This document shows positions 8,404-17,228 of a DNA stretch of 64,000 nt, piece after piece. How positions within the stretch are numbered: position 1 is the first letter of the stretch; every line of letters starts with the position of its first letter. The notes beneath the pieces are model-generated. The model was not told the DNA's origin and ran no database searches. It was given only the letters and a program-made list of their open reading frames with translations. The stretch is from Streptomyces sp. NBC_01317 (GTDB taxonomy: Bacteria; Actinomycetota; Actinomycetes; Streptomycetales; Streptomycetaceae), in assembly GCF_035961655.1 (NCBI RefSeq), contig NZ_CP108393.1, positions 7,897,501 through 7,961,500 of the forward strand, read 5' to 3'. A program made the translations under genes and the position numbers.

Positions 8404-9282
8404 CTAGCCGGCCAGCAGGCCGAGGGACACCTGCCACAGCCGGGCGGCCGCCTCGGGGTCGAGCGCGTGGTGCGCGACACCCCGGGGCGGCCCGCCCGGT
8501 ACGTGACGCGGTGCCTCGGCGCAGTCCTGGAAGTAGCGGCCGCCCACGCCCTCGACGTGGGGCGACGCCGCGAGCAGCACCGAGGTGGCCGCCGCCTGCG
8601 CGGGGGTTCTGCGATCGGCCTCGGACGCCCCGGCGTCCAGGGTGTTGACCGTGATGCCGTCGCCGGCCCACCGCCGGTACGCCTCGCCCGCGAACAGCAC
8701 GTCGGCCGTCCTGGACTGCCCGTACGCCGCCACGGGGTCGTACGGGCGCGTACGGAAGTGGAGGTCGTCGAAGTCCAGGGGCGCGCGCAGGTGGGCGTCC
8801 GAGGCGACCACCACGACGCGCGCCCCGCCCGCCTCCGCCAGCGCGCCGCGGAGGCCGGTCGCGAGGGCGAAGTGGCCGAGGTGGTTGACGGCGAACTGGA
8901 GCTCCCAGCCCTCCGGGGTCCGCCGCTCGGGCGTCTCCCGTACCCCGGCGTTGTGCACGAGCATGTGCAGCGGTCCCTGCCACGCGCCGGCGAACGCGGC
9001 GACCGAGGCCCGGTCGGCGAGGTCCAGCGGGGCGATACGGACCTCCCTGGCGCCGGTGGTGTCGATGATGTCCTCCGCCGCCCGCCGTCCCGCCTCCGTG
9101 TCCCGTACCGCCAGCGTCACGTCGGCGCCCGCCGCGGCGAGCGCCCGCGCCGTCTCGATCCCCACCGGGGAGGCCCCGCCCGTCACGACGGCGAAGCGGC
9201 CCAGGAGATCCGTGCCGGCCACCACCTCGGCGGCGGTGGACCGGGCGGTGAACGGGGTGGTGATCAGCGTGGACTCGCTCAT
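8404..9282 (-). CDS. Short-chain dehydrogenase/reductase with atypical catalytic motif
   Basis: A 292-residue SDR. The nucleotide-binding segment reads VVTGGASPVGIETARALA (33-50), followed by DLAD and HNAGV. The catalytic Ser region is VVVASDAHL (Ser161). Where the family has YxxxK, this protein has YGQSR (Tyr187, Arg191), so the lysine is replaced by arginine. Overall it resembles the oxidoreductases grouped with retinol dehydrogenase-like and WW-domain oxidoreductase SDRs. Start: the ATG at 9282 (MSESTL) has AGGACG upstream; the ORF continues to 9351 without support. Substrate unknown; activity may be reduced or altered. Confidence 0.82.
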   Translation of the reverse strand: MSESTLITTPFTARSTAAEVVAGTDLLGRFAVVTGGASPVGIETARALAAAGADVTLAVRDTEAGRRAAEDIIDTTGAREVRIAPLDLADRASVAAFAGAWQGPLHMLVHNAGVRETPERRTPEGWELQFAVNHLGHFALATGLRGALAEAGGARVVVVASDAHLRAPLDFDDLHFRTRPYDPVAAYGQSRTADVLFAGEAYRRWAGDGITVNTLDAGASEADRRTPAQAAATSVLLAASPHVEGVGGRYFQDCAEAPRHVPGGPPRGVAHHALDPEAAARLWQVSLGLLAG

Positions 9283-9611
9283 GGGACGTCCTGCCTCGGG
9301 GCTCGGATGCGGCGGTCGCGGAGGGCGGTGGTGACGCCCCCAGGCAACCACGGGGCGATGCCCCCGACCACCGGGGGACGGCCTCCCGCCGGGCCGTACA
9401 CGCGGGTCCCCGTTCGCGGACGCGGCCCCGCCGGGCAGCGGTTTCCCACCCCGCCGGATGCGCCGAAAGAGGCAGGGACCCGTCGCCGTCGCCGGTCCGG
9501 CCGGCCGTGCCGGGGCACCCCTTCGGCTTCCTCCGCGGTCCTGAGAGGTGAGGCGGGACGACCTGAAGTTCCCGTCACGGGGGGAAAGTCACCACATTGA
9601 CCACGTTCACG
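9283..9611. other. Gene-free stretch between the SDR and a pseudogene
   Basis: About 330 bases. It contains one small dyad, CCCCCG-ACCAC-CGGGGG at 9361-9377, and no convincing ORF or promoter hexamer pair. It probably includes the remains of the 5' region of the decayed peptidase gene that follows. Confidence 0.5.
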
Positions 9612-10659
9612 ATGTCCCGGCGCGGCTTACGGCCCGTCCTGGCGGCGGCCGGACCGGACGGGGCTCCCGGCCTCGGGGACCCGATGTTCCCGCCCGACGG
9701 CAACGGCGGCTACCAAGTGCGCCACTACGCACTCGACTTCGACCGGCAGGCGCCCAGGACGCCCTTCGAGGCGAAGACACGATCAAGGCCACCGCCGTAC
9801 GCGACGGTGACGAGCTGGTGATCACGCCCAAGTCGCCCATCCGCGACGGCGGGAGCTTCACCGTCACGGTCACCTGCACCGCCGACCCGACCCGGACGCG
9901 CCACCGCGACGACGCGATCGAGGACTACGGGTGGATACCCACGCCGGACGGCACGGTCCTCTGTCCGCAGCCCAACGGCGCCAAGATGATCTTCCCGTCC
10001 GACGACCACCCCAGCCGGCGCGCCCCGATCACCTTCCGGATCACCGTGCCCGGCGGACTGACCGCGGTAGCCAACGGCAAGCTCGTCTCCCGCCAGGACC
10101 GCCCCGGCGGCCGGGTCCGCCGGACGTACGACTCCGAACAGCCCGTCGCCCCCCAGCTCGCCCAGCTGGCGATCGGCAGGTTCACCGCCGTCGACACCAC
10201 AGGACCGCACGGGCTGCCGATCCGGGACCACGTGCCCGACGCCCTGGTCGACGCGACCGACGCGTGCCGCGACCTCACCTCCGAGCACCTCACCTGGCAC
10301 GAACAGCGCCTCGGCGCCTACCCGTTCCACCGGTACGGAGTGCTCGTCGGCGACACCGGCCTCGCCGTCGCGCCGGAGACGCAGACCCTCTCGCCGCTCC
10401 CCAAGGCCGATCTGCTCGGCACCCGCGTGGACGCGGAACGCACCAGTGGTTCGGCCACAGCTTCGAGGCCTTGATGCGGACCGCCTACCAGAACCACGAC
10501 CAGTGGCGCCACGACTACGGCGCCCCGCCGATCCCACTGGCGTCGGAGGTCGCGGGACGGTACCTGGAGCCGTTCCTGACCCCGTGGCTGTACGGTCCGG
10601 CCACGCCGCCGACGCCGGGGCACCCGGACTGGGTGGTCACGCCGGTGCCGAGGGGGTAG
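9612..10659 (+). pseudogene. Decayed M1-family metallopeptidase (aminopeptidase N-like)
   Basis: Three frames hold consecutive parts of one M1 peptidase. Frame 3 (about 9612-9780) reads GLGDPMFPPDGNGGYQVRHY. Frame 2 (about 9780-10440) reads DELVITPKSPI, IFPSDDHPSRRAPITFRI and LAVAPETQT. Frame 1 (about 10440-10659) reads HQWFGHSFEALMRTAY and a C-terminal WLYGPATPPTPG. The zinc motif HExxH is gone: sequence jumps from the ETQT region straight to HQWFG, and the segment carrying the third zinc ligand is also missing. A shorter deletion follows the first frameshift. Two frameshifts plus several deletions make this non-functional as a peptidase. In the family the protein is secreted and releases N-terminal residues. 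Confidence 0.85.
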
Positions 10660-10718
10660 GTGGTGGGGGAGGGGCGCCCCGTCCGGGGGCGCCTCATTCG
10701 GACAAGGGGCAGTCCTCC

Positions 10719-11912
10719 GTGAAGCGAACCCCCCACATCCTTGCCGCGGGCGCGGCAGCGCTGATCATGACCGGAGTCCAGACAGGAGTCCAGGGGACGG
10801 CGTCGGCCGCCCCCGCCGCGGGCCCGTGGACCGGTACCTGGGCCGCCGCGCCGCAGAGCGGCGGCGACACGTTCACGCAGCAGACGGTGCGTCAGATCGT
10901 CCGTACGAGCATCGCGGGCACGTCGGCGCGCGTCCGCCTGTCGAACGTCTTCGGCAACGCCCCCCTGACCGTCCAGGACATACATGTCGCGCGCCGCACC
11001 TCGGGCTCCTCGGTGTCCGCCGCGACCGATCGTACGGTCACCTTCGGCGGTCAGCGCACCGTCACCATCCCCGCCGGGGGCTCGGCGGTCAGCGACGAGG
11101 TCGCGTTCCCGGTGGACGCCCTGTCGGACGTGGCGGTGAGCTTCCACCTCCCCAGGACCACCGGCCCCGTCACGTACCACCAGTCGGGGTTGCAGACGAA
11201 CTACGTCGCCGCGGGGGACGTGAGCGGCAACGCGAATCTGACCAACGCCCGGACCACCAACAGCTATTACTTCCTCTCCGGGCTCGACGTGGTGAACCCG
11301 GCGGCGGAGGGCGCGGTGGTCACGCTCGGTGCGTCGATCACCGACGGCATCGCCTCCAGGAACGACGCGAACCGGCGCTGGCCGAACGAGCTGGCGAGCC
11401 GGCTGGTGGGCGCCGGGCGGACCGTCGGCGTGCTCAACCAGGGCATCAGCGGGAACCAACTGCTCACCGACGGGGCCGGGCAGAGCGCTCTGAACCGGTT
11501 CGACCGGGACGTGCTCTCGCAGCCCGGCGTCCGGTGGGTGGTCTTCGCCGACGATCCCATCAACGATCTGTCGAACACCAATCCCACGGCGGACCGGCTG
11601 ATCGGCGGACTCAAGCAGCTGATCGCGCGGGCGCACGAACGGGGCGTCAAGTTCCTCTGCTCCACGCTCACTCCGTTCGAGGGGGCCGGTGGCTGGAAGC
11701 CGGAGCTGGAGACGAAGCGGGCCGCCGTGAACAGTTTCGTCCGGGGCGCGGGCAGTGGGTGTGACGGCGTGATCGACCAGGACGCGGCGACACACGACCC
11801 GGCGCGGCCGACGAAGTTCCGTGCGGAGTACGACAGCGGTGACCACCTGCACCCCAACGAGGCGGGGCTCCGTGCCATCGCGGGAGCCGTCGATCCGGCC
11901 CTGTTGCGATGA
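10719..11912 (+). CDS. Secreted SGNH/GDSL-type hydrolase
   Basis: A 397-residue protein with a Sec signal peptide ending near TASA-APAAG (about 30). The catalytic domain occupies the C-terminal half. Block I is LGASITDG (Ser206), with GAS instead of the usual GDS; block II is QGISGNQ; block III is DDPINDL with Asn282; the Asp-His pair is in SGDHLHPNEAG. The N-terminal 190 residues look like the beta-rich domain common in actinobacterial members. It probably deacylates a polysaccharide or lipid outside the cell. Start: GTG 10719 with AAGGGG 9 bases upstream. The larger ORF beginning at 10446 overlaps the pseudogene and is not credible. Confidence 0.83.
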   Translation: MKRTPHILAAGAAALIMTGVQTGVQGTASAAPAAGPWTGTWAAAPQSGGDTFTQQTVRQIVRTSIAGTSARVRLSNVFGNAPLTVQDIHVARRTSGSSVSAATDRTVTFGGQRTVTIPAGGSAVSDEVAFPVDALSDVAVSFHLPRTTGPVTYHQSGLQTNYVAAGDVSGNANLTNARTTNSYYFLSGLDVVNPAAEGAVVTLGASITDGIASRNDANRRWPNELASRLVGAGRTVGVLNQGISGNQLLTDGAGQSALNRFDRDVLSQPGVRWVVFADDPINDLSNTNPTADRLIGGLKQLIARAHERGVKFLCSTLTPFEGAGGWKPELETKRAAVNSFVRGAGSGCDGVIDQDAATHDPARPTKFRAEYDSGDHLHPNEAGLRAIAGAVDPALLR

Positions 11913-11933
11913 CTCGGATAAGCTTCATATAAT
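11904..11933 (+). promoter_or_regulatory. Promoter with perfect TATAAT
   Basis: TTGCGA (11904-11909), an 18-base spacer and TATAAT (11928-11933) overlap the stop of the SGNH gene. The surrounding 40 bases are unusually AT-rich for this window. It would transcribe a leader of about 190 bases ahead of the membrane protein at 12129. Confidence 0.55.
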
Positions 11934-12128
11934 GTGATGCAGGTCACAGGAATAGAGGTGACTGGGCGGGCATGGACCGTTCTCCTCACGAGTTACATAC
12001 ATATGTCTCCGGTTGGGAATCGGAGGCAAGCGAGCCGCCCTCGGCGTCGGTTGACGCCCCGCGACGACCCACTTCCTGGCATTCATATGCGGTGCCGCTC
12101 GGATGCGGTACCGAGGAGGTGTTTCACG

Positions 12129-12548
12129 ATGGCTCTCAGCCCTCGTTTCGCGCTCAACAGCATCGCGGTCATCGCCGGTGCGTTCCTGGCGGTGGTGGCC
12201 ATGGCCTTCACGGCTTCCGTGGCCGGCTGGATCGGCTTCGGAGTGTTCACCGGTATCGCGGTGCTCGGGATCGTGGGTGCGGTCTTCGCCCGCAAGGCGG
12301 CCGCGAAGGCGGGCCACGGCCTGCTGGCGGCGGTTGCCCTGTGGTCGCTGATCGCTTCGCTGATCTTCTCCGGCACCGTGCTGACCTGGCTGGTCTTCGC
12401 CGGAGGGGCCGCCGTGGTGGCGGTCGCCCTGGGCGACCTGGTCGCACACGAACTGCGTACCGAGCGGGTGGTGCACTCCCTGGAGGTTCGCCGTCCGGCG
12501 GAGAACCGGTCCGACACGCCGGCGCGGTCGAGCCACATCGCCGCCTGA
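12129..12548 (+). CDS. Small integral membrane protein, function unknown
   Basis: A 139-residue protein. Three or four hydrophobic segments run from about 8 to 105 (IAVIAGAFLAVVAMAF, WIGFGVFTGIAVLGIVGAVF, LLAAVALWSLIASLIFSG, VLTWLVFAGGAAVVAVAL), followed by a polar tail of about 35 residues that is probably cytoplasmic. GAGGAGG lies 9 bases before the ATG at 12129 and decides the start over the longer ORF from 11934. The gene sits alone between a promoter with a perfect -10 and a double hairpin. I do not recognise a family; it resembles generic actinobacterial four-helix membrane proteins. Confidence 0.7.
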   Translation: MALSPRFALNSIAVIAGAFLAVVAMAFTASVAGWIGFGVFTGIAVLGIVGAVFARKAAAKAGHGLLAAVALWSLIASLIFSGTVLTWLVFAGGAAVVAVALGDLVAHELRTERVVHSLEVRRPAENRSDTPARSSHIAA

Positions 12549-12590
12549 CGCGGACCGCGTGACGCGGACACTGACGTCCTGAGGCACTGA

Positions 12591-12623
12591 GGAAGCCCAC
12601 GGCCCCCGAGGCCGTGGGCTTCC
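12591..12623. terminator. Perfect 14-bp hairpin between convergent genes
   Basis: GGAAGCCCACGGCC pairs with GGCCGTGGGCTTCC around a five-base loop. It lies between the membrane-protein stop and the aldo/keto reductase stop, so it can serve both directions. There is no T-run, as is usual for high-GC actinomycetes. Confidence 0.75.
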
Positions 12624-12628
12624 GTGCT

Positions 12629-12655
12629 GTCACGGGCCCGGTCCGAGCCCGTGAC
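12629..12655. terminator. Second hairpin of the convergent terminator
   Basis: GTCACGGGC and GCCCGTGAC form a 9-bp stem with a nine-base loop, five bases after the first hairpin and 18 bases before the aldo/keto reductase stop. Confidence 0.5.
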
Positions 12656-12672
12656 ACACGAGGGCGTACGGG

Positions 12673-13659
12673 CTACCGCGCCGCGTCCAGCGCCGCCCGC
12701 TGCTCCGGGGTCAGCTCCAGGTCCACCGCCGCCAGGCTCTCGTCCAGCTGCGCCACCGAGGACGCCCCCACCAGCGGGATCACCGGAACCTCGCCGCCGA
12801 TCAGCCAGGAGAGCACCACCTGGTTCACGGTCGCGCCGGTCTCCCGCGCCACCTCGCGCAGCGCGGCCCGGCGCACCGGCGTGCCCGCGTGGTCGAAACC
12901 GGGGTCCAACGGCTTGTCCTCGCGCACGTAACCGCCCGACAGCAGAGGCGAGTAGGCGACCAGCGCCAGCGACGGCTCGGCGCGGGCGTAGCTGAGCAGG
13001 TCGCCGCCGAGGATGCCCTGGTTCCCGTCGGGGGAGCGCGGACCGGGCTGGTCGGTGCGCCGCCGCAGGTAGCTGTGGTGGTACTGGAGCACCTCGTAGC
13101 CCGGCAGACCCGCCGCCGCGGCCAGCGCGCGGGCCCGCTCCACCCGCCACGCCCAGTGGTTGCTCACCCCCAGCAGGCCCACCCCGCCTTCCGCGACCAG
13201 TTGGGCGAACGCCTCCACGGTCTCCCGGAGGGGCACCGCCGGGTCCTCGACGTGCGCGTACAGCAGGTCCAGCTTCTCGACGCCGAGCCGCTCCCGGCTC
13301 CGCTCCGCCGACTCGCGGATCACCTTCGCCGAGAGTCCCTCGATGTTCTCGCTGAACGTGCTGGTCGGCACGTTCGGCCGGGCTCCGAGCTTGGTCGCGA
13401 TCACGATCTCGTCCCCGACGCCCCGCGCACGCCGCCAGCGGCCGAGCAGTGCCTCACTCTCCCCGCCCTGTGTGCCGCCGACCCAGAACGCGTAGTTGTT
13501 CGAGGTGTCGACGAAGGTGCCGCCCGCCTCGGCATACCGGTCCAGGATCGCGAACGACGTCGCCTCGTCCGTGACCGAGCCGAACAGCATGGCCCCCAGG
13601 CTCAGCACACTGACCTCCCGGCGCGTCGCCGGATCCGTGCCGATCGTGCGGTACTTCAT
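12673..13659 (-). CDS. Aldo/keto reductase
   Basis: A 328-residue TIM-barrel oxidoreductase. The AKR tetrad can be placed: Asp and Tyr in FVDTSNNYAFW, Lys in IATKLGARP, and His in YAHVEDP. NAD(P)-binding residues lie in the C-terminal IPLVGASSVAQLDESL segment. AKRs reduce aldehydes, ketones or sugars with NADPH; the substrate here is not apparent. The start at ATG 13659 (MKYRTIG) follows GAGGGGACGGG; the ORF extends to 13791 without support. It is 82 bases downstream of the last ABC importer gene, so it may be read as the tail of that operon. Confidence 0.9.
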   Translation of the reverse strand: MKYRTIGTDPATRREVSVLSLGAMLFGSVTDEATSFAILDRYAEAGGTFVDTSNNYAFWVGGTQGGESEALLGRWRRARGVGDEIVIATKLGARPNVPTSTFSENIEGLSAKVIRESAERSRERLGVEKLDLLYAHVEDPAVPLRETVEAFAQLVAEGGVGLLGVSNHWAWRVERARALAAAAGLPGYEVLQYHHSYLRRRTDQPGPRSPDGNQGILGGDLLSYARAEPSLALVAYSPLLSGGYVREDKPLDPGFDHAGTPVRRAALREVARETGATVNQVVLSWLIGGEVPVIPLVGASSVAQLDESLAAVDLELTPEQRAALDAAR

Positions 13660-13741
13660 ACGCCCGTCCCCTCGTACCGCCCGGCGACTCCGGACGCCCG
13701 TCGGCAGTCTGGGCGTTGAAGAGCACTCCAAGTCAACCGGT

Positions 13742-14530
13742 TCAGCCGCGGTCGGACGGCCCCGCCTGCCCGGTCGGCAGCCTCGGCACACTGGCGATCA
13801 ACCGCCGTGTGTACGGGTGGCCGGGGGCGCCCAGGACCGCGTGCGTGTCCCCCTGCTCCACGATGCGGCCGTTCTCCAGCACGGCGGTGTGTTCGCACAG
13901 CGCGGCCACCACCGACAGGTCGTGCGAGACCATCGCGATCGTCAACCCCCGAGATTCCTTGAGCTCTTCGAGCAGATCGACGATCCGCACACGCGTGGTG
14001 ACGTCGAGGGCGCTGACCGGTTCGTCCGCCAGCAGGACCCGGGGGTCGCAGACCGTCGCCCGCGCCAGGGCGATCCGCTGGCGCTGCCCGCCGGAGAACT
14101 CGTGCGGATAGCGGTCCCCGGTGTCGGCGGGCAGCCCCACCCCCGCCAGCGCCGCCGCCACCCGCTCCGCGGTGCCGGCACCGGCCAGGCCCAGGGAGCG
14201 CAGCGGCTCCGAGACGATGTTCCGTACCCGCTGACGGGGATCCAGCGAGGAGTACGGGTCCTGGAAGACGCTCTGCACACTCTGCCGGAACGTTCGCATC
14301 CGCGCCCGGTCCCCGATCCGCAGCGGCTCCCCGTCGAAGAGGACCTGCCCGCTGGTCGGCCGGGTGAGCCCGAGGAGCAGCCGCAGCATGGTGGTCTTCC
14401 CGGCGCCCGACTCACCCACCAGCGCCACACTGCGTCCTGCCGTGATGTCCAGGGTGATGCCGTGCAGGACGGGAGCGGCGCCCCGGTAGGCGAACCCCGC
14501 CTCCCGGGTGGCGAGGACGGGGGCGTTCAT
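13742..14530 (-). CDS. Peptide-type ABC importer, ATPase subunit (DppF-like)
   Basis: A 262-residue ATPase. Walker A is GESGAGKTT (39-47), the Q-loop Gln is at about 90, the signature FSGGQRQR at 145-152, Walker B VLLADEP at 165-171, and the switch His at about 203. The tail GHPYTRRLIASVP is typical of oligo/dipeptide importer ATPases. It would pair with the next ATPase and the two permeases at the inner face of the membrane. Its ATG overlaps the stop of the upstream ATPase gene by four bases, showing translational coupling. Last transporter gene of the operon. Confidence 0.93.
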   Translation of the reverse strand: MNAPVLATREAGFAYRGAAPVLHGITLDITAGRSVALVGESGAGKTTMLRLLLGLTRPTSGQVLFDGEPLRIGDRARMRTFRQSVQSVFQDPYSSLDPRQRVRNIVSEPLRSLGLAGAGTAERVAAALAGVGLPADTGDRYPHEFSGGQRQRIALARATVCDPRVLLADEPVSALDVTTRVRIVDLLEELKESRGLTIAMVSHDLSVVAALCEHTAVLENGRIVEQGDTHAVLGAPGHPYTRRLIASVPRLPTGQAGPSDRG

Positions 14531-15339
14531 CGCGTGATCCGTTCCAGTGCGTTCTCGAAGGTCCTGGCACTCGCCACCAGCCCCTTGGTGTAGGGCTGTC
14601 GAGGGGCGTGCAGGATGTCGGCGGTGGATCCCGACTCCACCGCCACGCCGTCCTTGAGGACGACCAGCCGGTCGGTGACCCCGGAGACGACGGCCAGGTC
14701 GTGGCTGACGAACAGCAGCGCCATGTCCTGTTCCGTGATCAGCTCGTTGAGCAGCCGCAGCATCTCCGCCTGGACGGTCACGTCGAGCGCGGTCGTCGGC
14801 TCGTCGGCGATCAGCAGGGCGGGCTCACAGGCCAGGGCCATCGCCAGGGCGACACGCTGGCGCTGCCCGCCCGAGATCTCGTGCGGGAAGGCACGCGCGA
14901 TCCGGTCGGGCTCCGGCAGCCTGACCCGGTCGAGCGCCGAAGCGACTGCCCGGCGCAGCTCCGTACCGCGCAGCCCGCGGCGCCGCCGCAGCGGCTCGGC
15001 GATCTGGCGTCCGACCCGCATCAGGGGGTCGAGCGCGGTGAGCGGCTCCTGGAACACCACACTCGCGCCCCGCCCGCGCAGCGCGCGCAGCGCGGACTCG
15101 CCCGCGCCGACCACGTCCGTACGGCCGAGGCCCGGCGCGTCCAGCACCACACGGCCCGACGCCGTCAGGCCGGGCGGCAGTAGTCCCATCACGGCGAGGG
15201 CCGTCAGCGACTTGCCTGACCCGGACTCGCCGATCAGCCCGACACGCCCTCCCGGTTCGACCGTGAACGACAGGTCGGAGACCAGGGCGCGGCCGGACTC
15301 CGTACGGATGGTGAGGCCCGTGACGTCGAGCAGGCTCAT
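14527..15339 (-). CDS. Peptide-type ABC importer, ATPase subunit (DppD-like)
   Basis: A 270-residue ATPase with Walker A GESGSGKS (37-44), signature ISGGQRQRVALAMAL, Walker B ALLIADEP and a switch His in FVSHDLAVV. The C-terminal RQPYTKGLVASAR is the usual peptide-importer ending. The ATG at 15339 overlaps the upstream permease stop by four bases, which decides the start against a longer ORF reaching 15495. It forms the second half of the heterodimeric ATPase pair with the gene at 13742. Confidence 0.93.
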   Translation of the reverse strand: MSLLDVTGLTIRTESGRALVSDLSFTVEPGGRVGLIGESGSGKSLTALAVMGLLPPGLTASGRVVLDAPGLGRTDVVGAGESALRALRGRGASVVFQEPLTALDPLMRVGRQIAEPLRRRRGLRGTELRRAVASALDRVRLPEPDRIARAFPHEISGGQRQRVALAMALACEPALLIADEPTTALDVTVQAEMLRLLNELITEQDMALLFVSHDLAVVSGVTDRLVVLKDGVAVESGSTADILHAPRQPYTKGLVASARTFENALERITR

Positions 15340-16214
15340 GCGGTCCTCCTGCGGGTGGGGTCCAGTGTGTCGCGCAGCCCGTCGGCGACCAGATTGACGC
15401 CCACGACCAGGGCGACCAGCAGGACGCCGGGGGCGATCGCCCCGTACGGCGCGATCGACACCGTCGCCTGCGCCTCCTGGAGCATGCGCCCCCACGACGC
15501 GTTGGGCGGCGGCGCGCCAAGACCCAGGAACGACAGGCTCGCCTCGGCGAGCACGGCGAGGCCGAACTGGAGGGCGAGGTTGACGACCAGCGTCGGCCAG
15601 ATGTTGGGCAGCACATGGCCGGTGACGACGCGGAACCAGGACGTGCCGGACGTCCGGGAGGCCGTGATGTAGTCCTGCGCCAGTACCCGTTTGACCAGGA
15701 TGCGGGTCAGCCGGGCGACCACCGCCGTCATGGCGAGACCGATCGCGACGATCGCCGAACCGAGCGACGCCGACCGCGCGGCCACCACCAGCATCGCCAG
15801 CAGCAGGGTGGGGAAGGCGATCAGGACATCGAGGAAGGCGGAGAAGGTGTCGTCCAGCCAGCGCTGGGCGAAACCGGCCGCCAGGCCGACGGCGACCCCG
15901 AGCACCCCGCCGATCGCCACCGCCCCGAGACCCGACTCCAGGGCGATCCTGGCGCCGATCATGACCTGGGAGAGCAGGTCCCGCCCCAGCTTGTCGGTGC
16001 CGAGCAGATGCGAGGCCCCGGGCCCGGCCAGCCGGGTGCCGGAGGTGTCGTCCAGGGAGTACGGCAGCCAGAAGAAGGAGACCACGGCGAGCGCGGCGAT
16101 CACCCCGACGAGCACACCACCGGTGATCAGGGTCGCCGAACGCCGCCGGCGCGGGGCGCGTACCGCCGGCGGGTGTCCGGTCTCCGGGCTGGTGGCCAGA
16201 ACGTGTTCGGTCAT
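15336..16214 (-). CDS. Peptide-type ABC importer, permease (DppC-like)
   Basis: A 292-residue membrane protein with an N-terminal segment at about 28-50, the DppC-type lumenal stretch GTDKLGRDLLSQVMIGAR and about five more membrane helices. The EAA loop that docks the ATPase is present in EASLSFLGLGAPPPNASWG-type sequence near 225-245. Its ATG overlaps the upstream permease stop by four bases. It forms the translocation channel with the DppB-like partner. Confidence 0.93.
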   Translation of the reverse strand: MTEHVLATSPETGHPPAVRAPRRRRSATLITGGVLVGVIAALAVVSFFWLPYSLDDTSGTRLAGPGASHLLGTDKLGRDLLSQVMIGARIALESGLGAVAIGGVLGVAVGLAAGFAQRWLDDTFSAFLDVLIAFPTLLLAMLVVAARSASLGSAIVAIGLAMTAVVARLTRILVKRVLAQDYITASRTSGTSWFRVVTGHVLPNIWPTLVVNLALQFGLAVLAEASLSFLGLGAPPPNASWGRMLQEAQATVSIAPYGAIAPGVLLVALVVGVNLVADGLRDTLDPTRRRTA

Positions 16215-17176
16215 GGTTTCCCGCCGGTGAGGGTGGAGCGCAGCCGCGGGTCGATGAGCCGCTGGGCGAGGTCGGCGAGGAACCCGATCACCAGCACCGC
16301 GAGGGTGGTGACGAACAGCACCCCCTGGATGGTCGGGTAGTCGTGCTGGGCCACCGCCTGCGAGAGCATGCTGCCGAGGCCCGGCAGGGCGAAGACCGTC
16401 TCGACGACCACCGCGCCCAGCAGGGTGGAGGCGAGTTCGATGCCCAGGACGGCGACGACGGGTACGGCCCCGTTGCGCAGCCCGTGGCGCCGTATCGCAC
16501 CCCCGAACGAGGAACCGAGCGCCCGCGCCGTCCGCAGGTAGTCGCTGCCGAGGACGTCCAGCGTCGCCGACCGTACGTACCGGATGAGGGACGCGGACAT
16601 CACCAGGGCCACCGTGATCACCGGCAGGGCCAGCGACCGCAGCGCGCCCGCCGGGTCGGACCAGCCGTCCTGCGGGAAGCCGCCGGCCGGCAGTACGCCC
16701 AGATGCAGCGAGAACACCGTGATGAGGATCATGCCGACCCAGAACACCGGGACGGCGATCCCGAGCTGTGAGACGCCGCTCAGGATGAGTCCGTACCAGG
16801 TGTTCGCCCGGTGGGCCGCCAGGAAGCCGACGGGCACCGCGATCACCAGGGCCAGGACGAACGCCATCAGGGTCAGGGGCCCTGTGACCTCGATCCGGGT
16901 GGCGATCTCGGGGCCGACCGGCAGCGTGCTGATGAAGGAGTTCCCGAGGTCGAACGTGGCCAGGTCGTGCAGCCAGGTCAGGAACTGTTCGGGCAGCGGT
17001 TTGTCCGACCCGATCTGGTGACGGGCCGCCGCCAGCTGCTCCGGACTGGCCCCCACGGACGTCAGCGCGTTGGCGGGGTCGCCGGGGAGCAGCCGGAGCA
17101 GCAGGAACAGCACCACACTGGCCAGCAGCAGCGAGGCGGCCAGGAAGGCCAGTCGCCGCAGGACGTACACGGTCAT
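16211..17176 (-). CDS. Peptide-type ABC importer, permease (DppB-like)
   Basis: A 321-residue permease with six predicted membrane segments. The first runs LAFLAASLLLASVVLFLLL (about 9-27), followed by LLPGDPANAL, the classic DppB/OppB start. The C-terminal DYPTIQGVLFVTTLAVLVIG and IDPRLRS are also family features. It lies 52 bases below the solute-binding protein gene and overlaps the DppC-like gene by four bases. Confidence 0.93.
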   Translation of the reverse strand: MTVYVLRRLAFLAASLLLASVVLFLLLRLLPGDPANALTSVGASPEQLAAARHQIGSDKPLPEQFLTWLHDLATFDLGNSFISTLPVGPEIATRIEVTGPLTLMAFVLALVIAVPVGFLAAHRANTWYGLILSGVSQLGIAVPVFWVGMILITVFSLHLGVLPAGGFPQDGWSDPAGALRSLALPVITVALVMSASLIRYVRSATLDVLGSDYLRTARALGSSFGGAIRRHGLRNGAVPVVAVLGIELASTLLGAVVVETVFALPGLGSMLSQAVAQHDYPTIQGVLFVTTLAVLVIGFLADLAQRLIDPRLRSTLTGGKP

Positions 17177-17228
17177 GGGCCGGCCGGTCCCGTCGGTCCG
17201 GCCGGCCGGACCGGCTCTCTCCGTACCA

